Assembly (NCBI GenBank): GCA_936440205.1
Contig: OW387140.1
Span: 35,709,659-35,773,658 of the forward strand
DNA from: Lepidonotus clava
Taxonomy: Eukaryota; Annelida; Polychaeta; Phyllodocida; Polynoidae
DNA length: 64,000 nt
Reading direction: 5' to 3'
Shown: piece by piece, positions 1 to 11,030 of the stretch
How the letters are laid out: each line of letters starts with the position of its first letter
Numbering within the stretch: the stretch's first letter is position 1
Made by a program: the position numbers and the translations under genes
Notes under the pieces: generated by a model
The model's database searches: none
Told to the model about the DNA's origin: nothing
What the model saw: only the letters and a program-made list of their open reading frames with translations

Positions 1-1010
1 CGGAGGTCATCAATCTACCCTGTGTGTAAAGAGGCGGGTCAGGGGCAATACCATCTCTACCAGAACTCCAGTCATTCTTCACCATTCCCCCATCTCATCC
101 CAACAGCCGGCTTCTCAGTCAGTCAGCCGACCTACCATCACCTCCGCCAGCCCTTCCTTCCTATTTCTCCTTCTTTTGCGGGACAATCTGCCCCGGAGCA
201 TGAGAAAGCTGGCCAGATATGGGGCTTGAAAGGCCAGCTCTGGAGGTTGGTGGGGGCTTCTTTGATGCATTGATATTGTGTGTGAGCACCATCTGCTTTC
301 CGGCCGCAGATTTCTCATATCAGTCCCTGACCAGTGGCGGGCCCCGGCCTTGTCCGGCCGGCGCGGGAATCTCTATATAAAAGCCCTACCTTTCTCCCCA
401 TCCGACTCGTCCCGCGCCGCTTTATAACTCATTTATCTGTATGATTGAGTAGCTCTTTCCCCCCTCTCTCACCACTGAAAAGGGGGATGGCATGGAAGGG
501 TGGGGTGGTGAGTGGTAGCAGTGGCAGTGGCCACCCCAGGAGACCAGCCCCTCACACCGAACTGCCTTTACCATTGCATGCTCCCCGGTGGCTTTCCATT
601 GCCTCAGCAGCGCTGCAACTTGTTGCAGGCGTCCGGGGCGGGTGGATGATAACTGATTTGTCTCTATGACGGCGGCGACGGGGCCCTGCCGCCGGGAGGC
701 AGCTGCTGACGGCCGGTGAAGGGCCGCTAAAGCCCCCGGAGAAGGCGCTGGAGGCGGCAGGGGCGGGGGTGGGCGGCCGGCAGGTTATGAATCATGCGGT
801 CTCAAGTATAAGTGATTTGTCCCGGCGGGTCGCGGCCAGGCAAGGCCCTAGGGCGGCGGGCAGGGGATGGCGGCCTGTCAGTAGTAGACACGGAGTACAA
901 GGTCTCTACGGCTTAAAGCCTGCCACTAGGCTCACCGGGTGTCCATCAAACCATCCTTAGGTCTTCAGGGCTGGAATGATAAATAAAGTGATGGATGACG
1001 AGACCAAGGC
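1..1010. other. G+C-rich non-coding island
   Basis: This stretch is strongly G+C-rich from about 310 to 1000, with many CpGs and short G/C runs. Open frames here are short and unrecognised. The word GATTTGTC occurs at about 653 and 813 in similar CpG-rich surroundings, which hints at an old internal duplication or a repeated binding site. No splice-bounded exon could be recognised. It most likely holds regulatory DNA, possibly with a promoter (see the TATA box near 373). The absence of coding sequence is seen; the regulatory role is inferred. Confidence 0.4.
365..412 (+). promoter_or_regulatory. Candidate TATA-box core promoter
   Basis: A full TATA-box match, TATATAAAAG, lies at 373-382, just downstream of a CpG-rich stretch. 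A pyrimidine-rich region about 25-30 bases further on could hold an initiator. TATA-driven promoters are known in all bilaterians. No convincing ORF begins downstream, so the transcript could be non-coding or the match could be chance. Confidence 0.3.
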
Positions 1011-1720
1011 CTGGGATGTGGGCCTGCTCTTAAAGGTCCTGGCTGAAAATGTTAGCTTAACTTCTTTTCGGTGTAGTACACAGATTATGGAAATATAAAA
1101 TAAAAAGAAAGAATTATTTGAAAGTAAGTGAGCATTATAAATTGAAAGAATAGGGTTTCAGGAAAATGATTAAGTCCTATCCTAAAAAACTATAATTTAC
1201 ATTTGGTATTTCAGAAATAGTACATATAAAATTGAAATTGTGTTGCTATCTTAATTCCCATCTTACAAAAGTAAAATGTATTTTTCTTCAATATTCACAA
1301 CTTAGGAATACATTTAAAAATTGGAATTTGGTTCACAAAAGAGTAGTAAACATACACATTTTCATTGAGAAAGGAATGACCAAAATTCTCAGTGAAAAAA
1401 GAGAAATGTTAGATGATTGTGAAGGCCATGGTTAAAGCAACTACCACTTGAGGCAACAAAGGAAAAAAAACTCCTTTGTAAAGTCCTGTTTAATCGCAGT
1501 ATAAGAAAACCGAGTTTAAAGGGGCACTGGTTTTGTGGCACTGAAATGAAAACAGCTGCTGTCGAAATACATGTGTACATAGAGTTTAATTAGCACGCCA
1601 CGAAATACAAGCCAACCCAAAGTTCTGCCTGCTCAAATGAGAAGACAAGAAAAAAAAGACAGTCGTTCTCTTTTTTTCACCATGTGTTCACACAGCCAGA
1701 AGCAAGGCTTCTCTAGAAAC
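1011..1720. other. A+T-rich spacer, nothing recognised
   Basis: The sequence is A+T-rich and of low complexity, with short open frames only. I see no repeat ends, RNA gene or dense motif cluster. Confidence 0.5.
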
Positions 1721-2260
1721 CTTTCTTTAGCCCACCACCCCCTCCCTCCCTCCCTCCTCCAGTCCCCGTCGACAGCAGCAGGAGCAGCAGGCAGCTGGGT
1801 GGATAAGAAGGATTGACACAGGATTCTGGATTTGTACCCAAAATGCCCCGAGGTCATATTTTATGGCTTATCCCAGGCGATTGTGTGATCATAAAAAAAA
1901 GGCAAGTGGTCAGTGCTCTGGACGGAGCCAGTGGTGGTGGACACGGAGGGCTGGCAGTGTGGGAGAGTAGGGTGGGGTGTTGAGATGGGATGGGAGGGGG
2001 TCAGGGTACTGGAGGAGGGGGTAGGGGACGGGGCACTGCGTGGCAGGAGGCCAGCTGACGACTGTAATCGCATTTTGAGTCACAAACATTGCCGGCTGTA
2101 GGATCGATCCTCGCCCGGCCCGTGTCATCTGCCTGCCAAAATACGTTTTCTCATAGGATACTAGAGGTCACATTGTCTCTGGCCTGGCCTGGCCTGGGTT
2201 AGGTTAGCTTGGCCTGGCTTGGCCAGTGGCTGGTCTGTATCTATGGGCTTGTGTCATTAT
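1721..2260. other. G-rich island with palindrome and GGCCTG repeat
   Basis: A polypyrimidine run (CTCCCT units near 1738-1760) is followed by a G-rich tract at about 1962-2036 with many runs of three to five G, able in principle to form a G-quadruplex. AGGATCGATCCT at 2100-2111 is a perfect 12-base palindrome. A short GGCCTG/GGCTTG repeat covers about 2181-2236. No coding sequence is apparent. Confidence 0.45.
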
Positions 2261-3230
2261 ATTAGTGGAACAGGCCTAGCAAACCAGAACCCTCCCAATA
2301 TCATTAACGGGGATTATATATAAGTTTATTCTCCTTTTTGTCAACATTATAATTATAGTATGTGTATGTGTAACTAAATGTTGAATGATAAGAAGGAGAA
2401 TCAATACAAAAAACATAAAAGAACATACAATACACATTTTAACACATTCAACCGCACATGTTAACATAGATAAATCACTTAATAAAAATAACATACAAAA
2501 TGATAAAGAAAATATATCATTCCATGTGTACCAAGTTATAATGAGACAATGATAATCACTAGTATAACAACAAGTCTTACTTAAAAAAATGTTATATCAT
2601 TTCCAAAAGTTCTCCATTGTTGCCTCAATTAAAACAATTGAAAATCAATTCATAAAGACTCCAAGAGAAAATGATTGGTGCCATCTTTCTTTACTATGGT
2701 GTAATGCTTAGAAAAACAATTTAGATTTATGTGCCCACATTAAAAAGACAACTTTAGGATCATCACATAGAGACAAAGAACTACTGAAAACACACTCACA
2801 TAAAACACAGGTCCGCACTCAGTTGCAGAGAGACAAGCACCAGCTTACCAATCTGAACAAATAAATCTCGTCGCTACAGTCAATAGACCTTTCAAATCGC
2901 CCTAGGATATGTAGGCTGTTCAGTCATTATCTTCTTTGACAAATGCTATCGATACTCCATAAAGATTATATGTACTCCAATCCACATACAGAGAGAAGCT
3001 GGGATAGTTTTGGTGCATTTCTGATATTTGGATTGCGTTTCGGGGTAGAGCTTAAAATTGCTCTTCAATTCGGCAGTAGGATCTAATCCAGCCATCGGGA
3101 ATTTATTGTGGATATCTCAGTGCGGACGCATTATAGAGAGAGGTTTTTGGTGGAAAAAAAGAGAATAAAAACAGAAGTAACGTGCCCCAATGGTAATGCT
3201 GACATTAATCTTAGAAAGTTTCATCCTGGC
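2261..3230. other. A+T-rich spacer, nothing recognised
   Basis: This is unique-looking A+T-rich sequence. I found no gene, RNA or mobile element. Confidence 0.5.
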
Positions 3231-3480
3231 TAAACCATTTCCATGGAGTGGGTGCGGGCAGCTGTTGGGTTATGTTTCAAGGGAGGAAAAACCATTGAGG
3301 CTGTGACTGGGTACGCAATGTCGTGAGTTTCTCGTGCGTTCTCGTGACCCGCGAGGTCAGCGAGACTTGGCTCAGCTGGGGGTTAGTAGGTGGGGTTGGA
3401 TGGGGGAGGGGTGGAACAGGGGGTTGGAGGAGGGTGGGTGTAGGATGAGTCTAAAGTGATAACGTCCCCACTGCACTACA
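3231..3480. other. G-rich island
   Basis: The stretch starts with mixed-composition DNA, including a GAGGTCAGCGAG nuclear-receptor half-site near 3351, and passes into a G-rich tract at 3378-3445 with repeated GGGG runs. Non-coding as far as I can see. Confidence 0.35.
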
Positions 3481-3511
3481 TTGGACAAGGGGTAAACCAA
3501 AGAGCTGCTTT

Positions 3512-3562
3512 TTGCACTGTTAACTACCAGAAAAAGTGCACTGTTGACTACCAAAAAAAAGT
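3512..3562 (+). repeat. Two-copy tandem repeat, about 24 bp
   Basis: The unit TGCACTGTTRACTACCA followed by an A-rich tail occurs twice with a period of 24 bases. It is a small local duplication. Confidence 0.7.
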
Positions 3563-5110
3563 GAAAGACAATGTTAAACCTCCTGTCAACACATGACAAT
3601 TAGAGCAATTCATGTGGGACGTGTTGAGAGTATCATATGGATGCTACATGATACATCAAGAATGGCTTTGAAAAACTCCCAAAGCAGTGTCATGCTCTCT
3701 GTCCCCCGTTTTTTGAATAATGTGAAAGATGCACCCAACTAATTTCCTAATCTCTTAAAAAAGTCGTTGTATATTTTACCCATATTCATGTATGAACCGA
3801 TTGAAGTACCAGGCTTTAATGGGCGTATTGTACTCCTTTACCAATAAAGAAAACTAAGAGGAAATTCCAATGACAATTGTATGATGCAATACGCGACTCT
3901 TTACAACTCACATGATCATGTCAAGCATTGCAAGAAAATAATTGTTTTGGTTCAGTATTCTCTAAAATCCCCTATAATGACCCGTTGGTCATACCATCCA
4001 ACTATCAATAAATATACACGCGTTTCTGAACGCCATCACATCTTTATCCATCCAACCTGTAGTGGAAATAGGCGGAAATCCATTTTTCAGGCGGCCATGC
4101 TAGAAATCCCTATGGGTCAGAGGAATAAGGGCAGAGACGAACGTGTCTCAATCCCACCCCCTTTTGGTGGCCTAATGCCTTTATTATGGTGCATATCGGA
4201 CACATATCAGATGGCGCCTGTCCCCACCGGACTTCCACCGCCTGCCCTTGATGGGAGATTTGACCCTGGGCCTCCCGGGTAGGGATTCATATCCAGAATA
4301 CTTAGCGGGCTGCAGGGGCGAAAAATGAATCAGAATTTATTCAATTTGCCCGGTCGACGGGTCGCGGCCCCAGTCTGATCTGCAGTTGGTCTGATGTCGG
4401 TATGAATGTAAGATGGGGATGGGGAGTAGGGACGTGATGAGTGGTGGGTGATGTGGGACTAGTAGGGGATGTTTGGGAGGAAACTTGAGAGGTAGGTAAC
4501 ATTTGGGAGGAAATATTGTTTGTAAGAGGTGGTATTTTGGAGTGTATTTGTATTGAAAGAAATAATTATATTATTTATGTCGATATGTAGAGATATATAT
4601 TAGATTTATTTAAACTTAATGTTATTTGGAGCCCCCTTTGATTTCAGGATTGGCTATGTCCCTGCAATGGTTGGTAGTGGCTATTAGCAACTCTCAGAGT
4701 GGTTTCAGTATTAGAAAAGATATAATTCAGTATTTATATAATATTGGACTTGTATTGGACAGGGATGTAATTTTATCAGTTTCTGAAAGACAACAAGAAA
4801 ATAAGTATTGTTAAAATGACTGGTCACGAGGAGATTATTGGACGACACCGTTTTGCTGTACAATCATGACTGTCAATTCATAATTATAGTGATCACTTTT
4901 GTAACTCTCTTTTGCCGGTAACTGGACATATACTGAAACAGTAGTCTATTCTGCAAACTATAAAGGTTAGTGACATACTCGAGCTCATCGAGACTCAAAA
5001 TTACACAGCTTTTACCACCAACTTATTACTACATGTACATGTATTTACTATTTAGGCCTAATTGACTTACGTGGCGTTTACTATGAACCCTTTATTTACT
5101 AATTATCAAG
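3563..5110. other. A+T-rich spacers around a small G+C island
   Basis: A+T-rich DNA flanks a G+C-rich patch at about 4040-4420. The patch contains CAGATGGCGCC (about 4207-4217), which resembles a CTCF half-core, and several CpG-rich words. The 133-codon open frame over 3881-4282 has no recognisable domain and spans both A+T-rich and G+C-rich DNA, which argues against coding. Confidence 0.4.
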
Positions 5111-5424
5111 AAAAGACACTGAAAATATTTTGGGGGCGCGTCCCTCTCGCCCCCACCCCCTCACAGCGTCAAAAATCGCGGGGGCCGCTGCGCGCAATGA
5201 AAAGCGCTGCCCTGACCCTGGCCTAGGGCGGCAATCAGGGTGGCCACCAGAGGGCAGTGGTAACACGGGGGGCGCTTGTAAGGTCGTGGCCCCGGAGGTG
5301 GGGGACACGTGCCCCCGGCGGGGGGACACAAAGCGCCGGGCCCCTGAAGCCCCAGACCCCGGCCCCGTAACACCCTCAAGCCCCGACCCGCACCCCCAGA
5401 ACGGGTCGGTAGTGGCCTCAACGT
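5111..5424. other. CpG-rich island beside MITE cluster
   Basis: Very G+C- and CpG-rich DNA, rich in CCCCGG and GCGC words. Overlapping open frames on both strands (107-108 codons) are what such composition produces and show no domain. The island carries the best CTCF-like site in the window and ends at the first TTAA-flanked miniature transposon. Confidence 0.45.
5241..5260 (+). promoter_or_regulatory. CTCF-like site, very close to consensus
   Basis: TGGCCACCAGAGGGCAGTGG contains CCACCAGAGGGCAG, an essentially exact match to the CTCF core known from vertebrates. CTCF zinc fingers and their target are conserved across many bilaterians. The match is seen; occupancy is inferred. CTCF sites usually mark loop anchors or insulators. 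Confidence 0.6.
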
Positions 5425-5427
5425 TAA

Positions 5428-5639
5428 AGGCCCTATTACACTACATGATATGAGCTGCGATTTGATGCTGCTATTGAAAAACCACACATGTTAGAGATGA
5501 AAGTTCAATGTTTGACATATGTGACATGCTCCAAATTGCCAATTTCTAACAATTATATCACTCCTATATGGGAAACTATCTGTAATATCTTCATATTGCG
5601 CTGATATTGCAGCCCATTTTGTCTAGTGTAATAGGGCCT
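5428..5639. mobile_element. TTAA-flanked MITE, copy A
   Basis: This is a complete miniature inverted-repeat transposon of 212 bp. The left end AGGCCCTATTACACTA is mirrored exactly by TAGTGTAATAGGGCCT at the right. Similarity continues inward (GAGCTGCG against TGCAGCCC), so the inverted ends reach about 35 bp. It is preceded by TTAA (5424-5427) and followed by TTAG, a decayed copy of the same target. TTAA targets are the hallmark of piggyBac-type insertion, although these termini do not begin with the usual CCY. It has no coding capacity and would need a transposase from elsewhere. Confidence 0.88.
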
Positions 5640-5667
5640 TTAGGGTTGGTTGTGGCCTCAACGTTAA

Positions 5668-5784
5668 AGGCCCTATTGCACTAGACGACATGAGCTGTGA
5701 CATGACAACGTCGTAGAAAAACCACACATATTATTAGAGACAAAATCCTTTGTTAGACATGTGTAAAATACTCCAAATTTCCAA
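5668..5784. mobile_element. TTAA MITE, copy B (left half only)
   Basis: A left end AGGCCCTATTGCACTAG follows TTAA at 5664-5667. The internal sequence matches copy A's left half and then stops where copy C begins. About 20 bases before its TTAA (5643-5664) match the same flank of copy A, so the A-B arrangement includes a tandem duplication of flank plus element. Copy C either inserted into B or replaced its right half. Confidence 0.8.
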
Positions 5785-6001
5785 AGGCCCTGTTACACTG
5801 CATGACACGAGCTGCGATATGACGATGTCTTAGGAAAACCACTCATATACTAAACAGACAAAATTCTTTGTTAAACATGTTTCAAAATACTCGAAATTGT
5901 CAAGTTCAAACAATTACATCAGTCTGGTGTGCAGATCTTTCCGCAACATCATCACATTACGCAGATATCACAGCCTAATGTCTTGTAGTGTGATAGGGCC
6001 T
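5785..6001. mobile_element. TTAA MITE, copy C
   Basis: The left end AGGCCCTGTTACACTGC and right end TAGTGTGATAGGGCCT enclose 217 bp. TTAA follows at 6002-6005; the left target reads CCAA. It matches copies A and B throughout with scattered differences, so the three copies are not recent twins. Confidence 0.85.
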
Positions 6002-6005
6002 TTAA

Positions 6006-7010
6006 ACCCCCTCCGACCGACCAATCCGCCACCGATTGAGCCAAGCACGACACATGTAATGTCTATATTAGATAACCCCTGGTGAAATAGGGAAGCGGAG
6101 CGGATTGGGAGTTGGCGGGGGGGAGGGGGGTTCATCGACTGATCTGATCCCATCACCCCTGAGCTTATGGTCCATAGTTCGGCTAACCCCTCCGATCCAA
6201 CCCCCACCCCTCCCATCTCACCTCCCCCAACCCTTTACCACTCCACCGGCAGAGTCCCCATTGGGCCCTCCCCCGCCGCCCAGCCACATCACTCATCCAG
6301 CCTCTCAAGGGGTGATGAAAAATGAAGGAAATAAATTTCAATAAATTCACTCTCTTCTGGAGATTGAGAGGCGGTGCAAAATGCATGACCCCTCCAGCCA
6401 CCTATAGGCAGATTGGTTGATGGTGGGGTAGAGGAGAATGTTATAGATGCGCAATGGGTGTTGGGCTCAGATGTTGATGGATAAGGTAGAGGGGGAGGCG
6501 GCGGGAGGAGGATACTCTAAACTGAAGAGAACCATACAGTTTAGTAGGTTTAAGATAAAGCCCTTTATTGAGATTGAAGACCCCCGATTTCTTAATACTG
6601 TTGCTCCTTCGGATGACGATTTTATAGAAAAGAACACTAATAGGCCCATATCACTATGCATCAAAAAACAGTATGTACAATTCCTATCAACTGCATTCAG
6701 GGATTGGAAGTTGGGTTATATGCAACAGTTTGTAAGGATTCAAAATTGTGTCAGTTGGGTAAAAGAGAAAATCAAATTTGAATTTCATTGTCAGCTATTA
6801 CCACATCAGTGACAGCTCTTTTAAACTAAGTGCCCCCCTCATCTTTTCACACGGGATAGAGTAATGCATGGTTTCAGAAAGAAAGTGAACTGCTATTTCC
6901 TTCCTGAAATGCAGATCTAGAGTTGTGTTCTACAGCTTTTATAATGACGTTTTGAATGAAACAGAGACTAAGGGGTACTCGACTGTCACTCAACAACTAT
7001 GTTTTAGTCT
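6006..7010. other. C/G-rich tract then A+T-rich spacer
   Basis: G-rich (6113-6128) and C-rich (about 6186-6290) tracts are followed by ordinary DNA. An open frame of 121 codons covers 6447-6812. Its residues look unbiased but match no family I know, and no second exon or splice context supports it. I treat it as probably non-coding. Confidence 0.35.
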
Positions 7011-7420
7011 GTAATTCCTAAATTCTTCATACAGGGATAAACAAGGGAATCCCCCGCCCCCCAACCCACCTCAGCAAAATCTACAAAGAAGCACATCTCC
7101 GCTCGGCAACTTTGTATCATCCGTCCCTTCGTCATGGGCTCTCACGTTACTGAGGGGCTCTCTCAAATACACACACAAAAACGCATCTCAGGAAAAATCC
7201 CCTTAATTCCCATCATGACTATTTAATCTGCAGCATAAAAGCGAGTGGGACAGAGAGCGGCGAGGAATTAATGATTGGGAATTCATCGGTGACTTTCAGA
7301 TATCAGTTGGCTACTTTTTTTGTTCATTGCCTCAGCCCCTTGAGCGTCTGTGAGCTTATACATCTGCATGGAGGAGCAGCTCCATGCATTGAGTGTTCGG
7401 ATAACGTGCTTGTTGTTGTC
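7011..7420. other. Candidate regulatory island with hairpin
   Basis: The sequence carries homeodomain-type words (GGAATTAATGATTGGG near 7264), a CATAAA word, and a near-palindrome at 7366-7388. In the latter, TGCATGGAG and CTCCATGCA face each other across GAGCAG, and it holds one copy of the recurring GAGCAGCTC motif. No ORF of note. Confidence 0.4.
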
Positions 7421-8690
7421 AGATATCCAGAACGTTAAGGCATCTGTCTGTTGCAGAGATTAGGAGCAGAGGGAAGCTCATGTTCTTTATCACTCAGTCT
7501 CCCATTACGTAGCACAGCCTACAATGACATTGGATTTAAAACACAAAGGGGAACAGCAATAGAAGATATGTGCACATAGGATGTGCGCCAACTATTACAC
7601 AGCCATTTCAACAGTAAAATCCGCTGCGCGCCGCTCCCATGGGAAAATAACCATGAAGAAACAGATCTCAAAACAAGAGAAGGAAGAAAATACACAACAG
7701 CATTAACTCCCTGAGATATAGGAGAGAATTCAAAGAAAGTGGCACGCATATGTATGCAAAGAGTGGAGTATGTTTTACTTTGGCTAAAAGGATGTGAAGT
7801 GCACTGTGTGTTCAGTTCTAAGCTTAATGATACAGACATACTGATTCTCCCATTGAAAGTTTTGCGTACTTTTACGAGTATAGAAAAAGACACTTAGGCA
7901 CATAAAATGAAACCTAAAGGGTAAAAAGATGATACAGGTAATATATAGGCCCATAATAAAGGTTAAAGTTCAACTGACAAATATCGCCCATGAGAATGGT
8001 TTTAGGTTCCTTAATTACCATCCCACAAATTTGTTTCTAACCACTCACGACAGAGAATGATAATGAACCACTTGATAAGATCAGGTTAATTGGACTCAGG
8101 TCCCCTCATTATTTATAACAATTTAAGAAGAAAAAAACTACTTCGGGTTAATTGGTACAAATTAAAATCACTCCGCTTTCGGCTAAAAACAGCCGTGAAG
8201 TTTTAATCCATTCATGAAAAGCATGCAATGAAATCTACAAAGGTCAGGAGTGGGGGCAATAGTGCAGCTGGAAAGGAAAACGTTCTCAGGAGAAATACAC
8301 ATGCATGGCTGATACCAGTGATAGATTTCTTACGTGTTTCTTAACTTCGAGTGGGTGTTTAGACTTTAGTGATTGTTCACTCGACGCGGTTTCAACAGTT
8401 AAAACAACACCAGGAATAGCGTTTTTGGATACATGTTCTTATTACGAATAGTGCATTATGCACTCTTTCTAAAGTATAAAGGACAAATCTACACATTTTT
8501 CTGACTAATGATTCCAGCTGCATTCACAAGAGCGTTCCCTTAGAATTAAAGAATAATAAATATGAAATAAGAAGAAACAGTAAAATATATAAAAAGAATT
8601 ACTTACCAAAAGGGCGAGAAAATGCCATGGCCAGGAACAAAAAAAGGTCATTGGATTTAGATCCTCCTGTACCCTTGATGCGGTCAATAA
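7421..8690. other. A+T-rich spacer
   Basis: Mostly A+T-rich DNA. A 124-codon minus-strand open frame (7519-7893) has no recognisable domain. I see no repeats or RNA genes. Confidence 0.4.
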
Positions 8691-9170
8691 TTCGGCCTCA
8701 TTTTCTTGACATCCCCCGCCCCACTTCGGGTCGTCAGTGGCCTCAACCTCTTGTCTTTGGAGGAGGGGTGAGTAGGGTAGGAAGGGGGGTAGTGGCCAGC
8801 CTGGGCCCCCCGGCCGACCCTGCCGGAGCGTCGGCCGGCCGCTGCCGTCAATACACATATCTGGCCAGCTAATACCAACCGCTGTTGACAGAGAAGGCTC
8901 GGGTGCGCCGACCAAATCTCCGCCATTTCATACGAGGAAGACGGGCATAATTTAAACAATAGGAGTCTGGCCGTTTGTCGAGCCCCACCGTGGATGTCAC
9001 CCAGCCATTCTATATAGGAAATTAGCCCCCTGGGTCATGGCCGGTTACTTACTGTGGGGCGGGGGTGGGCGGGGTGGGCGAGGATGGGCGAGGGTGGGAG
9101 GTAAGCTGGTCAGTGCCGGGGTTTATTCGGAGTCTCTGTGGACAAGGGCATCGGGATGAACCGCAAAAAT
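8691..9170. other. G+C-rich island with G-quadruplex tract
   Basis: Open frames on both strands (81, 91 and 136 codons) reflect composition and show no domain. GGGTCGTCAGTGGCCTCAAC at about 8724-8743 closely matches the flank of the MITE cluster at 5403-5422, so the two loci may share an old duplicated segment. At 9055-9101 the plus strand carries at least six G-runs of three or more separated by one to four bases, a strong G-quadruplex candidate. Confidence 0.45.
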
Positions 9171-9590
9171 TGGCCTTCCTCTCCGGTTGCAGACCTCATC
9201 CTAAATATGTCACTTTTTTCCCAATCTTCTATGTATTCTCTAGATCTATAGGGTGTTCCCCCATTAACCCCATCGAGACATTTTGCTATTATACGTATTC
9301 CATATGAGTCACTTGTTCTGTGAATGATGACCTACAGCATGAGGAGTTCTATGTTGGTTAAGAGTCTGTAAATGATCGATTAGGGATCCAATTCACATTT
9401 GCTATCCACTGCTTTGTATGAATGACATGTCATTATTCCATTATGGGGCACACAATCTATACTTCACCTTTTTGCAGAAACAGTAGCATCTTTTTTGAAA
9501 TTGCGAAAAAAAATATGCAAATACTATGATAAAAACAATGTAGACATTCAATTTTATCAAATCAAAAGGTTGATATTGATTGTATCAATT
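9171..9590. other. A+T-rich spacer, nothing recognised
   Basis: Short open frames only. No repeats or motif clusters seen. Confidence 0.45.
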
Positions 9591-10330
9591 AAAGGTGACT
9601 CTAAGAAACAGAATTGTTGACAGGAAAAGAATTGATCTAAGAAAAAGCAGCTGACTTGTATTGGGCCCTGTGGTGCAGGGTGGTTGTGTGTGCATTGTGT
9701 GCACCGTGGGAGCCAAGATCCTGGGCCACCTGCACAGATGATTACCCCTACACCAACTCTGCCCAGTCATCTCAGCTTCCCACATGAAACAGCCAAATAA
9801 CTGCTGAAGGACAGCAGACTCCTGCTGGAGATGGTTTACAAATTGCAGATGCCAACAAAGTTTCCAGCACAACCCCCTGCCACCACCACCACTTCCACCA
9901 CCATTCCCACCACCCCCAACTAATACCAGCTTCTCACTCACTCACATCTCTCCCCACTCTGGGCACTGTAGTCTCTCTGCTGTGTCCATTTCTTTGTGGC
10001 ATGTGACCAGGCAGGTGGTGGGGGTTTTTGGTTGGGGAGAGTGACCACAACAAACTGTGGACACTGTGATGGGGGGGGGGAGTGGTCAGCTACCCTTAAT
10101 GTGGCTTCATCGATCTGAGGCTCTTCATTTACTGTCATTTGCCCCCACCAAGACGCTCTTCCTGCAGCCTATGCTGCCCTCCAGCCAAACTAGTCAGACC
10201 ATCTGCTCACATACTGCTCAGCTCCTGCTCACCAGCTGCTCAACACCTGCTCAGCACAGCCCCCAGCTGCAGATAAAAGTTTGCACAAGTTCAGCTTTTG
10301 CTTTTACATGAAGTGCTCAAAAGCCTGAGT
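9591..10330. other. CTGCTCA word cluster and CCACCA tract
   Basis: A CCACCA-rich low-complexity tract at about 9870-9930 is followed by a dense run of CTGCTCA/CTGCTCC words between about 10200 and 10260. These are shortened forms of the GAGCWGCTC motif found elsewhere in the window. The cluster continues to a GAGCAGCTA at about 10331. No coding frame is convincing. Confidence 0.4.
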
Positions 10331-11030
10331 GAGCAGCTAAAATCTGTGTGTGCTCTAGGGATCTCATGTACTTCTGCTAAGAATATCAACAGAAAACCTC
10401 CCCCACCAGCCCTTGAATCGTTTTTAGCATTGTGCTTATGGCGGGTTTATTTTTGTAGCTGCAAGGCTTCACCTGCTGTCATAATTCATTGTGGAAATAA
10501 AGAAAAAACGAATCGAAAAACGATGTTAAGTAATACAACTTCTGTTCAACAACTTCAACACACACAAAGAAGTAAAATGCTGCTAGTACGTTTATTCTAG
10601 TGAGTAGGATTACATAAATACTTCTTCCTCACGAGAACGCCAACACAAATGTAGCTAGCTAGTTGTAAATTGACAAATTAAATCCTCACTAAAAATCTTC
10701 AATGACACTTCTTTACTAGGAGGCATGCCTATGTATTAGTACTACAATGCTAAAAGTATGCTTCTGACCTCCATTATCAACTCACTTATACGGAAGATTA
10801 TTTCCCTCGAAATGAGTACAGCTCAATACCAAATCATACCATTCTCAATGACATTTGGTTTAATTTTAAGTTGTCATAATAATTATATTGAAATTTCTAC
10901 CATAAATAATATATACACAAATTTAGCGTCGCTGAAAACATGTATCAAACCCATACTTCACTAGTTTCATCCCATATTTCACTACAATAAAGTAAATTGA
11001 AAATCTCCAAAATCAGTTTATTGTCCATAG
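10331..11030. other. A+T-rich spacer
   Basis: Unique-looking A+T-rich DNA with a 100-codon unrecognised open frame (10298-10600). Nothing else recognised. Confidence 0.4.

Noticed and set aside
6447-6812. 121-codon frame as an exon
   Set aside because: It is the least biased of the long frames, but there is no family match and no splice or promoter context.
8505-8915. 136-codon minus-strand frame
   Set aside because: Its composition switches midway from G+C-rich to A+T-rich DNA, with a hydrophobic tail caused by the latter. No domain recognised.
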